A stretch of 8,637 bases of DNA, from contig JAFAVL010000099.1 in NCBI GenBank assembly GCA_019242465.1, positions 1-8,637 of the forward strand. The letters are read 5' to 3'. A model generated the notes under the pieces. The model was not told the origin of the DNA. It did no database searches and worked only from the letters and a program-made list of their open reading frames with translations. Shown piece after piece: positions 1 through 5,637 of this stretch. The position numbers and the translations under genes were made by a program. Within the stretch, counting starts at the first letter, position 1. Each line of letters opens with the position of its first letter. Origin of the DNA: Chroococcidiopsidaceae cyanobacterium CP_BM_RX_35. GTDB taxonomy: Bacteria > Cyanobacteriota > Cyanobacteriia > Cyanobacteriales > Chroococcidiopsidaceae.

Positions 1-1
1 T

Positions 2-925
2 CTAGGCGGCGGTTTACCGAAAGGGCGGGTCATCGAAATCTATGGTCCAGAAAGCTCAGGTAAGACAACTGTAGCACTGCATGCAGTAGCGGAAGTGCAG
101 AAAGATGGCGGTATCGCTGCTTACGTTGATGCTGAACATGCTTTGGACCCTACTTATGCTGGTGCATTAGGTGTTGACATTGATAACCTGCTGGTTTCCC
201 AACCCGATACTGGTGAAGCCGCGCTGGAAATTGTCGATCAGCTAGTTCGCTCTGCTGCTGTTGATATTGTAGTGATTGACTCAGTAGCAGCACTCGTTCC
301 TCGAGCTGAGATTGAGGGTGAAATGGGAGATGCTCATGTTGGTCTTCAAGCTCGGTTGATGAGTCAAGCCCTACGGAAAATCACAGGCAACATTGGTAAG
401 TCTGGCTGTACAGTGATTTTTATTAATCAACTGCGGCAGAAGATTGGTGTTACCTATGGTAATCCAGAGACCACAACTGGCGGCAATGCCCTAAAGTTCT
501 ACGCTTCGGTGCGATTGGATATTCGCCGGATTCAAACTCTAAAAAAAGGTACAGAAGAATTCGGAAACCGCGTCAAAGTTAAAGTTGCCAAGAACAAGGT
601 TGCTCCCCCTTTCCGTATTGCCGAGTTCGACATCATTTTTGGTAAGGGTGTTTCCACTTTGGGTTGTGTTGTTGACTTAGCAGAAGAAACTGGTGTCATC
701 ACTCGTAAGGGAGCTTGGTATAGCTACAACGGTGATAACATTTCCCAGGGTCGAGACAACGCGATTAAGTATCTGGAAGAAAATCCCACCATTGCCCAGG
801 AAATTCAGCAGCAGGTACGTCAAAAGCTGGAAATGGGGGCTGTTGTCTCTGCTAACTCTGTAACAGCAATTAACGACGAAGAAGCTGAGGAACTGGAGCT
901 AGAGGGCAGTAGTAGCGAAGAATAA
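2..925 (+). CDS. recA: RecA recombinase, 5' end cut off by the window
   Basis: RecA binds single-stranded DNA as an ATP-driven filament, carries out strand exchange in recombinational repair, and promotes LexA-type repressor cleavage where that circuit exists. The frame is open from base 2 and gives 307 residues. The Walker A motif GPESSGKT lies at visible residues 15-22, which in E. coli RecA is at 66-73, so about 51 N-terminal residues are missing. Also visible are the Walker B strand [12 protein letters not shown], the filament segment [16 protein letters not shown], and the L2 DNA-binding loop ending in [16 protein letters not shown]. The C-terminus is strongly acidic ([15 protein letters not shown]), as is usual for RecA and known to restrain DNA binding. 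The GTG at 95 is internal and is not a start, because Walker A lies upstream of it. The promoter is outside the window. The next gene is convergent. Confidence 0.97.
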   Translation, partial: LGGGLPKGRVIEIYGPESSGKTTVALHAVAEVQKDGGIAAYVDAEHALDPTYAGALGVDIDNLLVSQPDTGEAALEIVDQLVRSAAVDIVVIDSVAALVPRAEIEGEMGDAHVGLQARLMSQALRKITGNIGKSGCTVIFINQLRQKIGVTYGNPETTTGGNALKFYASVRLDIRRIQTLKKGTEEFGNRVKVKVAKNKVAPPFRIAEFDIIFGKGVSTLGCVVDLAEETGVITRKGAWYSYNGDNISQGRDNAIKYLEENPTIAQEIQQQVRQKLEMGAVVSANSVTAINDEEAEELELEGSSSEE

Positions 926-933
926 ATGCTAAC

Positions 934-987
934 TGAGAGGGGTGGGTCAGAAACAGCAGGGGGAAGGTCTCCTTGCTCCCCCTCTCA
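934..987 (+). terminator. GC-rich hairpin after recA, possible 3' end
   Basis: TGAGAGGGG (934-942) and CCCCTCTCA (979-987) are a perfect 9-bp inverted repeat starting 8 bases after the recA stop. A second, competing stem pairs GGGGGAAGG (959-967) with CCTT-GC-TCCCCC. No T-run follows, so this is not a classic intrinsic terminator. A processing or stabilising 3' structure is equally possible. Confidence 0.35.
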
Positions 988-1005
988 CCACTGAGCACTA
1001 CCTCT

Positions 1006-1017
1006 TTGCAATTGCAA
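1006..1017. repeat. 12-bp perfect palindrome TTGCAATTGCAA
   Basis: TTGCAATTGCAA is its own reverse complement. It lies in the 222-bp gap between the convergent recA and DUF1815-like genes, where neither gene needs a promoter. A second imperfect palindrome (AAACAG at 1116-1121 and CTGTTT at 1130-1135, around AAGCTT) lies closer to the DUF1815-like stop. Nothing else recognisable is in this gap. No function is assigned. Confidence 0.4.
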
Positions 1018-1147
1018 TTCTCCCGCTCTACTCAGCAGGAATGACAGCCCGCTATGCTGGCCAACCCGACGTGTCATTCGGCAACAAACTAAGGTTTGTA
1101 GAGGCGGGGCAGATGAAACAGGAAGCTTGCTGTTTACCGCAAGTACT

Positions 1148-1492
1148 TCATATCCGCTTAGTAACTACAGTGGGGGATTCACAGGGTGGGACAGCGTATT
1201 TGACGAGATTAGCAAGTTCCTGTAACTGGCTAATTGCCTCTGCTCCCTCTAACTTCATCAGTTCACGATCGTCCCGCATCTCTGTCCAGGTAATGCCATA
1301 GTCTGACACCAGAAATCGAATCAGGTGATTGTCTGCCAGGCTGACCATAAATGAAGCGCTATTCATTTGACCGCCACAGGTATAGCAAGAAGCTGGGTAG
1401 CCTCGCCGCTCTAGTACAATAGCCAAGGCTTGGAGATTCATCACCAGGTCTTGGACAAATTGTCGGTGTTGTTCTGCTAATCTCAGAAACAC
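1148..1492 (-). CDS. DUF1815-like conserved cyanobacterial protein
   Basis: A small soluble protein of 114 residues and unknown function. From memory it matches the cyanobacterial DUF1815 family in the stretches FLRLAEQHRQFVQDLVMNLQ and LIRFLVSDYGITWTEMRDD; this is recognition, not a database search. I chose the GTG at 1492 rather than the ATG at 1513, because AGGGGG (minus strand, 1499-1504) sits six bases before the GTG and because the family-like sequence begins there. Visible features are an N-terminal amphipathic helix, a C-x-x-C pair (C36, C39 in SCYTCGG) that could bind metal or be redox active, and a Leu/Ala-rich helix near residues 84-99. The tail after residue 100 looks unstructured. 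No transmembrane segment or signal peptide is seen. It is convergent with recA, so it is not in the recA operon. Confidence 0.8.
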   Translation of the reverse strand: MFLRLAEQHRQFVQDLVMNLQALAIVLERRGYPASCYTCGGQMNSASFMVSLADNHLIRFLVSDYGITWTEMRDDRELMKLEGAEAISQLQELANLVKYAVPPCESPTVVTKRI

Positions 1493-1498
1493 GTTTGT

Positions 1499-1504
1499 CC
1501 CCCT
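1499..1504 (-). promoter_or_regulatory. Ribosome binding site deciding the GTG start at 1492
   Basis: On the minus strand AGGGGG lies six bases before GTG. It supports this non-ATG start over the in-frame ATG seven codons upstream, because it would lie inside the reading frame if the longer form were used. Confidence 0.55.
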
Positions 1505-1617
1505 ACACCACAACTAACAATTGTAGACGATATTTTAGATTTCTTTCAGAATGCCCCTAATATCTCTCCTCAACCACAATCTTCAACGACTTAACTAGCA
1601 TGTTAATCAAGTGTTTG

Positions 1618-1639
1618 CCGCTGTGAAGTATCACAGCGG
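1618..1639 (-). terminator. Perfect 9-bp hairpin after the DUF2839-like gene
   Basis: CCGCTGTGA (1618-1626), a 4-base loop, then TCACAGCGG (1631-1639) form a perfect stem that begins 11 bases after the stop of the 1651-1863 minus-strand gene. On the minus strand the bases after the stem are CAAACACTTG, not a U-run, so it is a terminator by position and strength rather than by a canonical tail. It also lies upstream of the DUF1815-like gene and so probably insulates the two units. Confidence 0.5.
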
Positions 1640-1650
1640 TCAATTTCAAT

Positions 1651-1863
1651 TTAGTTAACTTGCCAAAGACCGAAGGCTGGACCAATGAACCTGATGGTCA
1701 ACCAGGAAGCGACCAACAGACCAATGCCAATCCAAGCACCACGATTAGCCCAACTAGTTAACTGCTGGGCTTGGCTTTTGTTAATAGGAAGCCAGGGAAA
1801 GAGCCGAGCTTCTTGACCATATTTTTCTTTGAGTGCATCTTTACGACGCTTTGCTTCACCCAT
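1651..1863 (-). CDS. DUF2839-like small membrane protein
   Basis: A protein of 70 residues resembling the cyanobacterial DUF2839 family (recognised from MGEAKRRK near the start, ARLFPWLPINKSQAQQ in the middle, and the closing RFIGPAFGLWQ). Function is unknown. The first 20 residues are basic and polar, followed by a short FPWLP segment and one transmembrane helix at about residues 42-62 (GAWIGIGLLVASWLTIRFIG). The basic N-terminus predicts a cytoplasmic N-terminal side. The ATG at 1863 is preferred: the longer form from a TTG at 1926 would add 21 residues unlike the family and would overlap the upstream gene. AGGA lies two bases before this ATG, which is close for a ribosome binding site. It starts 43 bp after the helicase-like gene, on the same strand, so the two probably share a transcript. 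Confidence 0.8.
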   Translation of the reverse strand: MGEAKRRKDALKEKYGQEARLFPWLPINKSQAQQLTSWANRGAWIGIGLLVASWLTIRFIGPAFGLWQVN

Positions 1864-1906
1864 GATCCTGATGCAGTGTATTTCTGCCCCAATGACATCT
1901 ACTATT

Positions 1907-3439
1907 CTAGTCGTTTGGTTGGGCAAATAGGCTGCTATCTAGGTAACTAAGGCGAGCTAGAGGGCTGAGAGCGGCTAGGATTTGAGAGCCATAGCTGCGG
2001 TGAAGTACCCGGCTGTCAAGCAGGGCAACGACACCTTGGTGTTCTCGCATCGGCGCGACGGCTCGAGCTAATTCACTTAAAGCCTCCGGCAAGAGATATA
2101 TGCGGAACCAGTCCTGGCGAGATTGTTTATAGTAACTCACCCGCCCAGATACCAGGGGGTTTTCTAGCGAAGGTAGGGGAAGGGTTGCTATGACTAAGAG
2201 CAGTGGGGCTGGCAGAACTGCCTGATGCTGTCGCCAGAACTCCCATCCACTCACAAGGATACCATTTTCCTCTAAACAGGTTTTCTCCACCTGCACCCGC
2301 GAACCAAACTCTGCAGCAAGAGTGGCACCAATCTGAGCCTTAAGCGGCACATCACCTACCAACAGCACTGTTAAGCCCGGAGCTGTGGCGCTCAGGCAAA
2401 GCAGGGAGTGGACTTTTTGAAAGCAGGCGGCTTGAAATTCAGGAGTATTGGGCAGGGGCAACTGCTCTGGTAAATATAGTTGAATTAAATCGCTCTGACG
2501 ATCAGCCGAGAACTTGAGACAAGTCAAATCACTCAAGCCAACGTTATGTCGGTAAATCGGAGCCTCAGCTTCTCGATCTAACGTACTACCAATCAATACG
2601 ACAGGTTGCTTAGACCAGATTGGCGATAGCGCCGACGCCACCTCTGCTGGAGCGCTGGATAAAGAAAACAAACCTGGGCGGCGAGCAACAGTTGCCCAGA
2701 AGATCTGAGTCTCTGCTTGCAGCCGTTGCTCAAAATTCCTCCAAGCTGGGGGTAGATCTGAGAGACTATTACCCTCGGAAGCTTGTAAGGTTGCATAGAG
2801 ACTACGCAGGATATTTTGCTCTTTTGACTCAATCAGGTAACACTCGTAAGGATTAACCGGGTGCTGAAAAACTGATCGAGTCAATTTCACTCGTGCCTCT
2901 CGAATCGTCTCTCTTATGCTGGGACGAGCCAGCATGAGTTCTTCCCAATCGCTAGGTTGAATACTGGCAGTCAGTTGAGTCCGCGCCCAGTCTTCTAGGT
3001 CATCGACGCCATCAATTATGGTAGGAATACCAGGAGGAAATTCCTCGCGTTTTGCTAACTGAGCAGCCAACCAGGCTTCAGGGGAGGTGAGTAACAATCC
3101 CTGAAAATTATGACTTGGCCATTGCTCTCCTGTCCGGATGGCTTTGTTAGTTTGAAACCATTCCTGTAATCGGGGAATTTCTACTGCTTTGAGACGCTGC
3201 TGTACCTCAGTCGGAGCCACTATAATTGTCGGCTTGGGCCATAACAACGCGGGTGCCAAATAGCTCAGACGATAATGTCCCTGGTAGCCACAGGCTGCCC
3301 CTACCTGAATTAAGGCTCCGCGCCCTAGCCGCAAGGCGCGAGCTACCAAACGTGCCATCGTCAAATGATGTGGCCAAGCTGCCTCATCCTGCGATCGCAA
3401 AAAGCTATGCAGTGAGTCATGGACTTCTACTTCAATCAC
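1907..3439 (-). CDS. DinG/XPD-like helicase relative with degenerate ATPase motifs
   Basis: A protein of 510 residues with the overall order of a superfamily 2 DinG/XPD helicase, although the catalytic signatures are gone. The Walker A region reads LIQVGAACGYQGHYRLS (residues 43-59), with no GKT/S. Motif Ia-like IIVAPTEVQQRL is at 72-83. The DEAH box position reads IIDGVDDLEDW (141-151). VVLIGSTL (280-287) occupies the SATL position. The C-terminal part follows DinG well: LPLPSLENPLVSGR (420-433), then GVVALLDSRVLHRSYGSQIL (469-488). The Q-x-x-G-R-x-I-R arginine-finger helix just before this is replaced by ELARAVAPMRE. No iron-sulfur cysteine group is apparent. It is probably not an active helicase, possibly a DNA-binding or scaffold protein; this is inference. 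The start is GTG at 3439, with AGGAG ten bases upstream. The frame is intact, so it is not an obvious pseudogene. It probably leads a two-gene operon. Confidence 0.75.
   Translation of the reverse strand: MIEVEVHDSLHSFLRSQDEAAWPHHLTMARLVARALRLGRGALIQVGAACGYQGHYRLSYLAPALLWPKPTIIVAPTEVQQRLKAVEIPRLQEWFQTNKAIRTGEQWPSHNFQGLLLTSPEAWLAAQLAKREEFPPGIPTIIDGVDDLEDWARTQLTASIQPSDWEELMLARPSIRETIREARVKLTRSVFQHPVNPYECYLIESKEQNILRSLYATLQASEGNSLSDLPPAWRNFEQRLQAETQIFWATVARRPGLFSLSSAPAEVASALSPIWSKQPVVLIGSTLDREAEAPIYRHNVGLSDLTCLKFSADRQSDLIQLYLPEQLPLPNTPEFQAACFQKVHSLLCLSATAPGLTVLLVGDVPLKAQIGATLAAEFGSRVQVEKTCLEENGILVSGWEFWRQHQAVLPAPLLLVIATLPLPSLENPLVSGRVSYYKQSRQDWFRIYLLPEALSELARAVAPMREHQGVVALLDSRVLHRSYGSQILAALSPLARLSYLDSSLFAQPND
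3391..3398. repeat. HIP1 octamer GCGATCGC
   Basis: Highly iterated palindrome typical of cyanobacterial genomes, here inside the helicase-like gene. It supports a cyanobacterial origin. Confidence 0.85.
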
Positions 3440-3540
3440 CCGTCTACAGCTCCTGAAACTAGCAAGTTAGCCTCGATTGTGATGTCAGCACCCAAGATGC
3501 ATATGGTAGCATTTAGACCCCAACTCCCCCCACCTCCACT
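3440..3540. promoter_or_regulatory. Divergent promoter region for the helicase-like and M48 genes
   Basis: These 101 bases separate two start codons pointing away from each other, so both promoters must lie here or in the genes. I see AGGAG on the minus strand ten bases before the GTG at 3439. For the M48 side there is no clear ribosome binding site (the bases before the ATG are C-rich) and no convincing -35/-10 pair. Confidence 0.45.
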
Positions 3541-4509
3541 ATGCCGACCTATACAGGAATATCTAGCGAAGCCTTCAGGCATCCTCTTGACCAGCAAGCC
3601 GAGCAAGCTTTACGCAGCTTACCAGGCTTCGATCTGATTGCTCGTCAGTTTGTGAAGTTTGTCTACGAGCGTCCACAGTTGGTATATCTCATGGGTAACA
3701 GTATCCAGGTGGGACCACGTCAGTACTCTAGTATTTACCAAATTTTTCGGGAATGCGTCCGCGATCTGGATATTTCCCCAGAGCCAACTTTGTTTGTCTC
3801 CCAAGCTCCTTTAGTCAATGCCTATGCTCTTGGTCAAGAGCTACCCTTTATGGTTTTAAATACTGGTCTTTTAGACTTGCTAAATGAGGCAGAGATTCGC
3901 ACAGTGATCGCGCATGAATTAGGACACCTGAAATGTGGTCACACAATTCTGATGCAAATGGCGATGTGGGCTATTAGCACCGCTAGTTACATTGGTGAAA
4001 GAACGTTTGGCTTAGGCAATATTGTTGGTAGCGGTTTAATCTATTCATTTTATGAATGGCAACGCAAGGCGGAGTTATCTGCTGATCGGGCTTCTCTCTT
4101 AGTGAGTGATGACTTAAATAGTGTAATGCATTGCATGATGAAATTGGCTGGCGGGAGCGTGCGGTACGGCAACGAGTGCAGCTTGGAAGAATTCATTCGC
4201 CAATCAGAAAGTTATCAAAATCTCGACCAAGACAATCTCAATCAGGTATATAAATTTATACTGTATAATAATCTTTCCCAAGGTGTATTTCTCAGTCATC
4301 CATTTACAGTGGAACGCCTGACTTATTTGAGAGAGTGGGCAAACTCCGAGGAATATCGCCAGATTCACCTAGGGAATTATCAGCGAGCAGGAGTTGCGAC
4401 AGGAGCAGTTGATGTTACGGCTAAGACACCTAGTGATGAGGTAGGAAACCTGCGCCAGCAGATTGAGGAGTTACAGCGGGAAATTGAGCGGATGAAGAAG
4501 TCGCAATGA
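3541..4509 (+). CDS. M48-family zinc metallopeptidase with C-terminal coiled coil
   Basis: A 322-residue protein of the M48 peptidase family (relatives include HtpX, LoiP/YcaL and Ste24), which hydrolyses peptide bonds with a zinc-bound water. The zinc motif HELGH lies at residues 125-129 in VIAHELGHLKCGH; the third ligand is probably E178 in KAELSADRAS, where D182 is the conserved partner. The family's SHP motif follows at 252-254 (SHPFTVERL). Two weakly hydrophobic stretches after the active site (about 133-152 and 156-172) suggest membrane association, but no signal peptide is seen. Residues about 300-320 form a charged heptad-like coiled coil (LRQQIEELQREIERMKK), a possible oligomerisation or partner-binding tail. 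The ATG at 3541 has no clear ribosome binding site. Substrates are unknown; membrane-protein quality control is the usual inference. Confidence 0.9.
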   Translation: MPTYTGISSEAFRHPLDQQAEQALRSLPGFDLIARQFVKFVYERPQLVYLMGNSIQVGPRQYSSIYQIFRECVRDLDISPEPTLFVSQAPLVNAYALGQELPFMVLNTGLLDLLNEAEIRTVIAHELGHLKCGHTILMQMAMWAISTASYIGERTFGLGNIVGSGLIYSFYEWQRKAELSADRASLLVSDDLNSVMHCMMKLAGGSVRYGNECSLEEFIRQSESYQNLDQDNLNQVYKFILYNNLSQGVFLSHPFTVERLTYLREWANSEEYRQIHLGNYQRAGVATGAVDVTAKTPSDEVGNLRQQIEELQREIERMKKSQ

Positions 4510-4556
4510 GATACGGCTTTGCAATCTGATCACTACCCAGCAATTCCATCTAATTC

Positions 4557-4792
4557 TCAATGGCTAGAGCAAGCGCGTTCCTCACCGGATGACCTCGCTT
4601 CAATTTGCTCGATTCTCTCTCTCAACCTCTGTCGCGCAGGGGCAGGAATCTGGAATTCCTCCAAGGTGGCGATGGTCCGCTTGTAGCTGCCCAATATTCC
4701 ACCACCCGCTGCCGATGCCAGCCATCTACTCGTTCATCTTCCACTAAGTAGTAGTAGTGGTGTGACTTGATTGTCTTTACCCGGATAAACAT
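4557..4792 (-). pseudogene. Frameshifted small transposase-like gene (78 codons when restored)
   Basis: Read from the ATG at 4792 on the minus strand, the frame begins MFIRVKTIKSHHYYYLVEDE, then RVDGWHRQRVVEY, and then loses sense. Adding one T at about 4693 (TATTGGGC restored to TATTTGGGC) gives LGSYKRTIATLEEFQIPAPA, then RQRLRERIEQIEARSS, ending at TGA 4557-4559. The length of 236 bases equals 79 codons minus one base, which fits a single deletion in a T-run. The pattern 'RVKTIKGHxYYYLVE...RQRVVEYLG' is known to me from small cyanobacterial proteins and from the N-terminal part of IS1634/IS4-type transposases; the exact family is uncertain. The frame is well preserved apart from the shift, so the mutation may be recent, or it may be a sequencing error. 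Confidence 0.6.
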
Positions 4793-4860
4793 CGTCAGAT
4801 GCCTAATATGTCGGGTCTAACTACTACTTATCTTAAGTAGCGAGGATACCGTTGGCGATT

Positions 4861-4906
4861 AGCAAATCCTGCTGCTGGCGCTCGAGGGATAGAAGCAGGA
4901 TTTGCT
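4861..4906. repeat. 13-bp perfect inverted repeat with 20-base loop
   Basis: AGCAAATCCTGCT (4861-4873) and AGCAGGATTTGCT (4894-4906) are exact reverse complements. The right arm overlaps codons of the receiver-domain remnant (EAGFA). There is no T-run on either strand, so a terminator is not indicated. It may be a cruciform-forming scar or a templated copy made during decay of the gene. Confidence 0.6.
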
Positions 4907-4948
4907 CAATGGTTGTTGAAACCCATTGATTCTAATGAGTTAGTTGAA

Positions 4949-4956
4949 GCGATCGC
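4949..4956. repeat. HIP1 octamer GCGATCGC
   Basis: Second HIP1 palindrome, inside the receiver-domain remnant. HIP1 sites are common within cyanobacterial coding sequence, which mildly supports a former coding role for this stretch. Confidence 0.85.
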
Positions 4957-4967
4957 TCATGCAACAG

Positions 4968-5145
4968 GGTACTCCACATCAACCCGTGAGGCCGTTTGTG
5001 CATGTTGATGCGAGTGGAACGAAGCCTGAACTTCACTAGGGTTTTGACAGCAATTTTTGACACTCCCCGCGATAAATCGACGGGAATTCTTGGTTCAACG
5101 AGCCCACTTACTTGGAGCGCCTTGCGTTACTCCAAGTAGAGGTGG
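4968..5145 (+). mobile_element. Possible IS200/IS605-type remnant: TnpB tail and right-end hairpins
   Basis: A short open frame (4968-5039) reads GTPHQPVRPFVHV then DASGTKPELH and stops at TAG 5037-5039; this resembles the variable tails of cyanobacterial TnpB proteins. About 26 bases later comes a hairpin: CCCG-CGAT (5066-5073), loop AA, ATCG-A-CGGG (5076-5084) with one bulged A, followed by AATTCTTGGTTCAACG. Then comes a second hairpin: TACTTGGAG (5109-5117) and CTCCAAGTA (5130-5138), a perfect 9-bp stem with a 12-base loop, extended by CCAC (5104-5107) and GTGG (5142-5145). Subterminal hairpins after tnpB are the hallmark of this family and also form the omega-RNA scaffold of TnpB. The RuvC and zinc-finger parts, the left end and tnpA are absent. 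The family assignment is from pattern memory. Confidence 0.4.
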
Positions 5146-5162
5146 ATTCTCCCCAAGCGTGA

Positions 5163-5455
5163 CACCCGGGATGCCCTCCCTTAGTTGCATTGCTGCAAAC
5201 TTTGTTTGATTTAGCTAAAAAGCTAAGTGCTGTTCGTTCAGATCCTGTGAATCTTTTACCTACTTACAGGCGTGCATCCGTAGATACACTACTGGAACAA
5301 CAAAGTAGAACCCTATAGATTCAGTTGCCAAGGTCAGCCAGTGCGGTCTTAGGCTTTGCCCAAGTGGAGCAACTGGCGGTGCAGCGTTAATCTTTTGGGT
5401 TACTAGGTTTTTTAAGTGGTTGATTACTTTGCCACTCTCCCAAGAGTACATTTGA
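5163..5455 (+). pseudogene. Two overlapping open frames, possibly one frameshifted gene of unknown family
   Basis: One plus-strand frame (open from 5163, stop 5316-5318) reads LVALLQTLFDLAKKLSAVRS from 5181, then DPVNLLPTYRRASVDTLLEQ. A second frame (open from 5309, stop 5453-5455) reads DSVAKVSQCGLRLCPSGATG, then GAALIFWVTRFFKWLITLPL. Joined by a frameshift near 5310 they would give about 95 residues: a helical N-terminal part and one hydrophobic C-terminal segment. Amino-acid composition looks protein-like in both pieces. I do not recognise a family, and there is no ATG with a ribosome binding site at the beginning. A minus-strand frame (5260-5451) overlaps it; I regard that as less likely but cannot exclude it. 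Confidence 0.25.
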
Positions 5456-5479
5456 TTTATCTATGTTGTCGATTATACT
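5452..5479 (+). promoter_or_regulatory. Sigma-70-type promoter upstream of a short RNA or lysS leader
   Basis: TTGATT (5452-5457), a 16-base spacer and TATACT (5474-5479) match -35 and -10 consensus well (4/6 and 5/6). Transcription would begin near 5486. The nearest downstream elements are two hairpins and a U-rich tail, not a ribosome binding site. Confidence 0.5.
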
Positions 5480-5485
5480 TTATTT

Positions 5486-5573
5486 AAAAATATTAAGTAT
5501 TGCTACGGCAGGTTCGCGCCCTGCCTTTAGCTTTCGTCACCGCTCTGAAGAGACGGTGTTTTCAGCTTTTTTC
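5486..5573 (+). ncRNA. Candidate short RNA, or attenuated leader of lysS
   Basis: From the start predicted by the promoter at 5452-5479, the RNA would be about 85-90 nt. It has an A/U-rich 5' end, a hairpin GGCAGG (5507-5512) with CCTGCC (5520-5525) around a 7-base loop, a single-stranded UUUAGCUUUCGU linker, and a terminator hairpin ending in a U-rich tract. No start codon with a ribosome binding site lies inside. I compared it with the cyanobacterial Yfr1 pattern (ACUCCUCACAC between hairpins) and it lacks that core. The alternative is that it is the 5' leader of lysS, with the terminator acting as an attenuator; I see no clear antiterminator pairing. Confidence 0.4.
5538..5573 (+). terminator. 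Intrinsic terminator 65 bp upstream of lysS
   Basis: CACCG-CTC (5538-5545), tetraloop TGAA, GAG (5550-5552), one bulged A and CGGTG (5554-5558) form the stem. TTTT-CAGC-TTTTTT (5559-5572) follows. It points along the plus strand, where no intact gene ends within the preceding kilobase. Confidence 0.7.
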
Positions 5574-5574
5574 T

Positions 5575-5580
5575 TATAAT
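5575..5580 (+). promoter_or_regulatory. Likely -10 element for lysS
   Basis: TATAAT is a perfect -10 hexamer directly after the terminator's T-run. It would start a transcript near 5587 with a leader of about 50 nt before the lysS ATG. No good -35 hexamer is present at the right spacing (GACGGT at 17 bases), so activation or a class-2 cyanobacterial promoter type is possible. Confidence 0.4.
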
Positions 5581-5637
5581 TAGAGACCTATCTCAGTTTA
5601 TTCCGTCAATCCCTAGTCCTCTTTCGCAGAACCAGTC

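Larger units (their letters stand above)
4841..5008 (+). pseudogene. Remnant of a response-regulator receiver domain (C-terminal end)
   Basis: The plus-strand frame between stops at 4838 and 5006 contains GIEAGFAQWLLKPIDSNE followed by LVEAIAHATG (codons about 4886-4969). This has the pattern of the last beta-strand and helix of a CheY-like receiver, as often seen at the end of hybrid histidine kinases: A-G-F, then the invariant K-P pair, then the D-x-x-E-L-V-x-A-I-A helix. The phosphoacceptor half is absent. An in-frame MPNMSG just upstream (4799-4816) recalls the segment after the phospho-Asp but is separated by a stop and is too close, so I do not include it. A HIP1 site overlaps the AIA codons. 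No start codon or ribosome binding site belongs to it. It is a fragment, with no sign of function. Confidence 0.5.

Noticed and set aside
942..1301. Plus-strand frame of 119 codons after recA
   Set aside because: It overlaps the recognisable DUF1815-like gene on the other strand, has no family resemblance, and begins inside the recA 3' hairpin.
2593..2856. Two short frames, one per strand, inside the helicase-like gene
   Set aside because: Both lie within a 510-codon gene with good family resemblance, and neither has recognisable content.
4799..4816. MPNMSG on the plus strand, like the segment after the phospho-Asp of a receiver domain
   Set aside because: It is in the same frame as the receiver remnant, but a stop intervenes and only about 24 codons separate it from AGF, where a receiver needs about 45. 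It also overlaps the likely upstream region of the minus-strand pseudogene. It may be chance.
5260..5451. Minus-strand frame of 63 codons
   Set aside because: No ribosome binding site and no recognisable family; the plus-strand frames over the same bases look at least as protein-like. Not reported as a gene.
5486..5573. Yfr1-type cyanobacterial RNA
   Set aside because: The conserved ACUCCUCACAC core between hairpins is absent.
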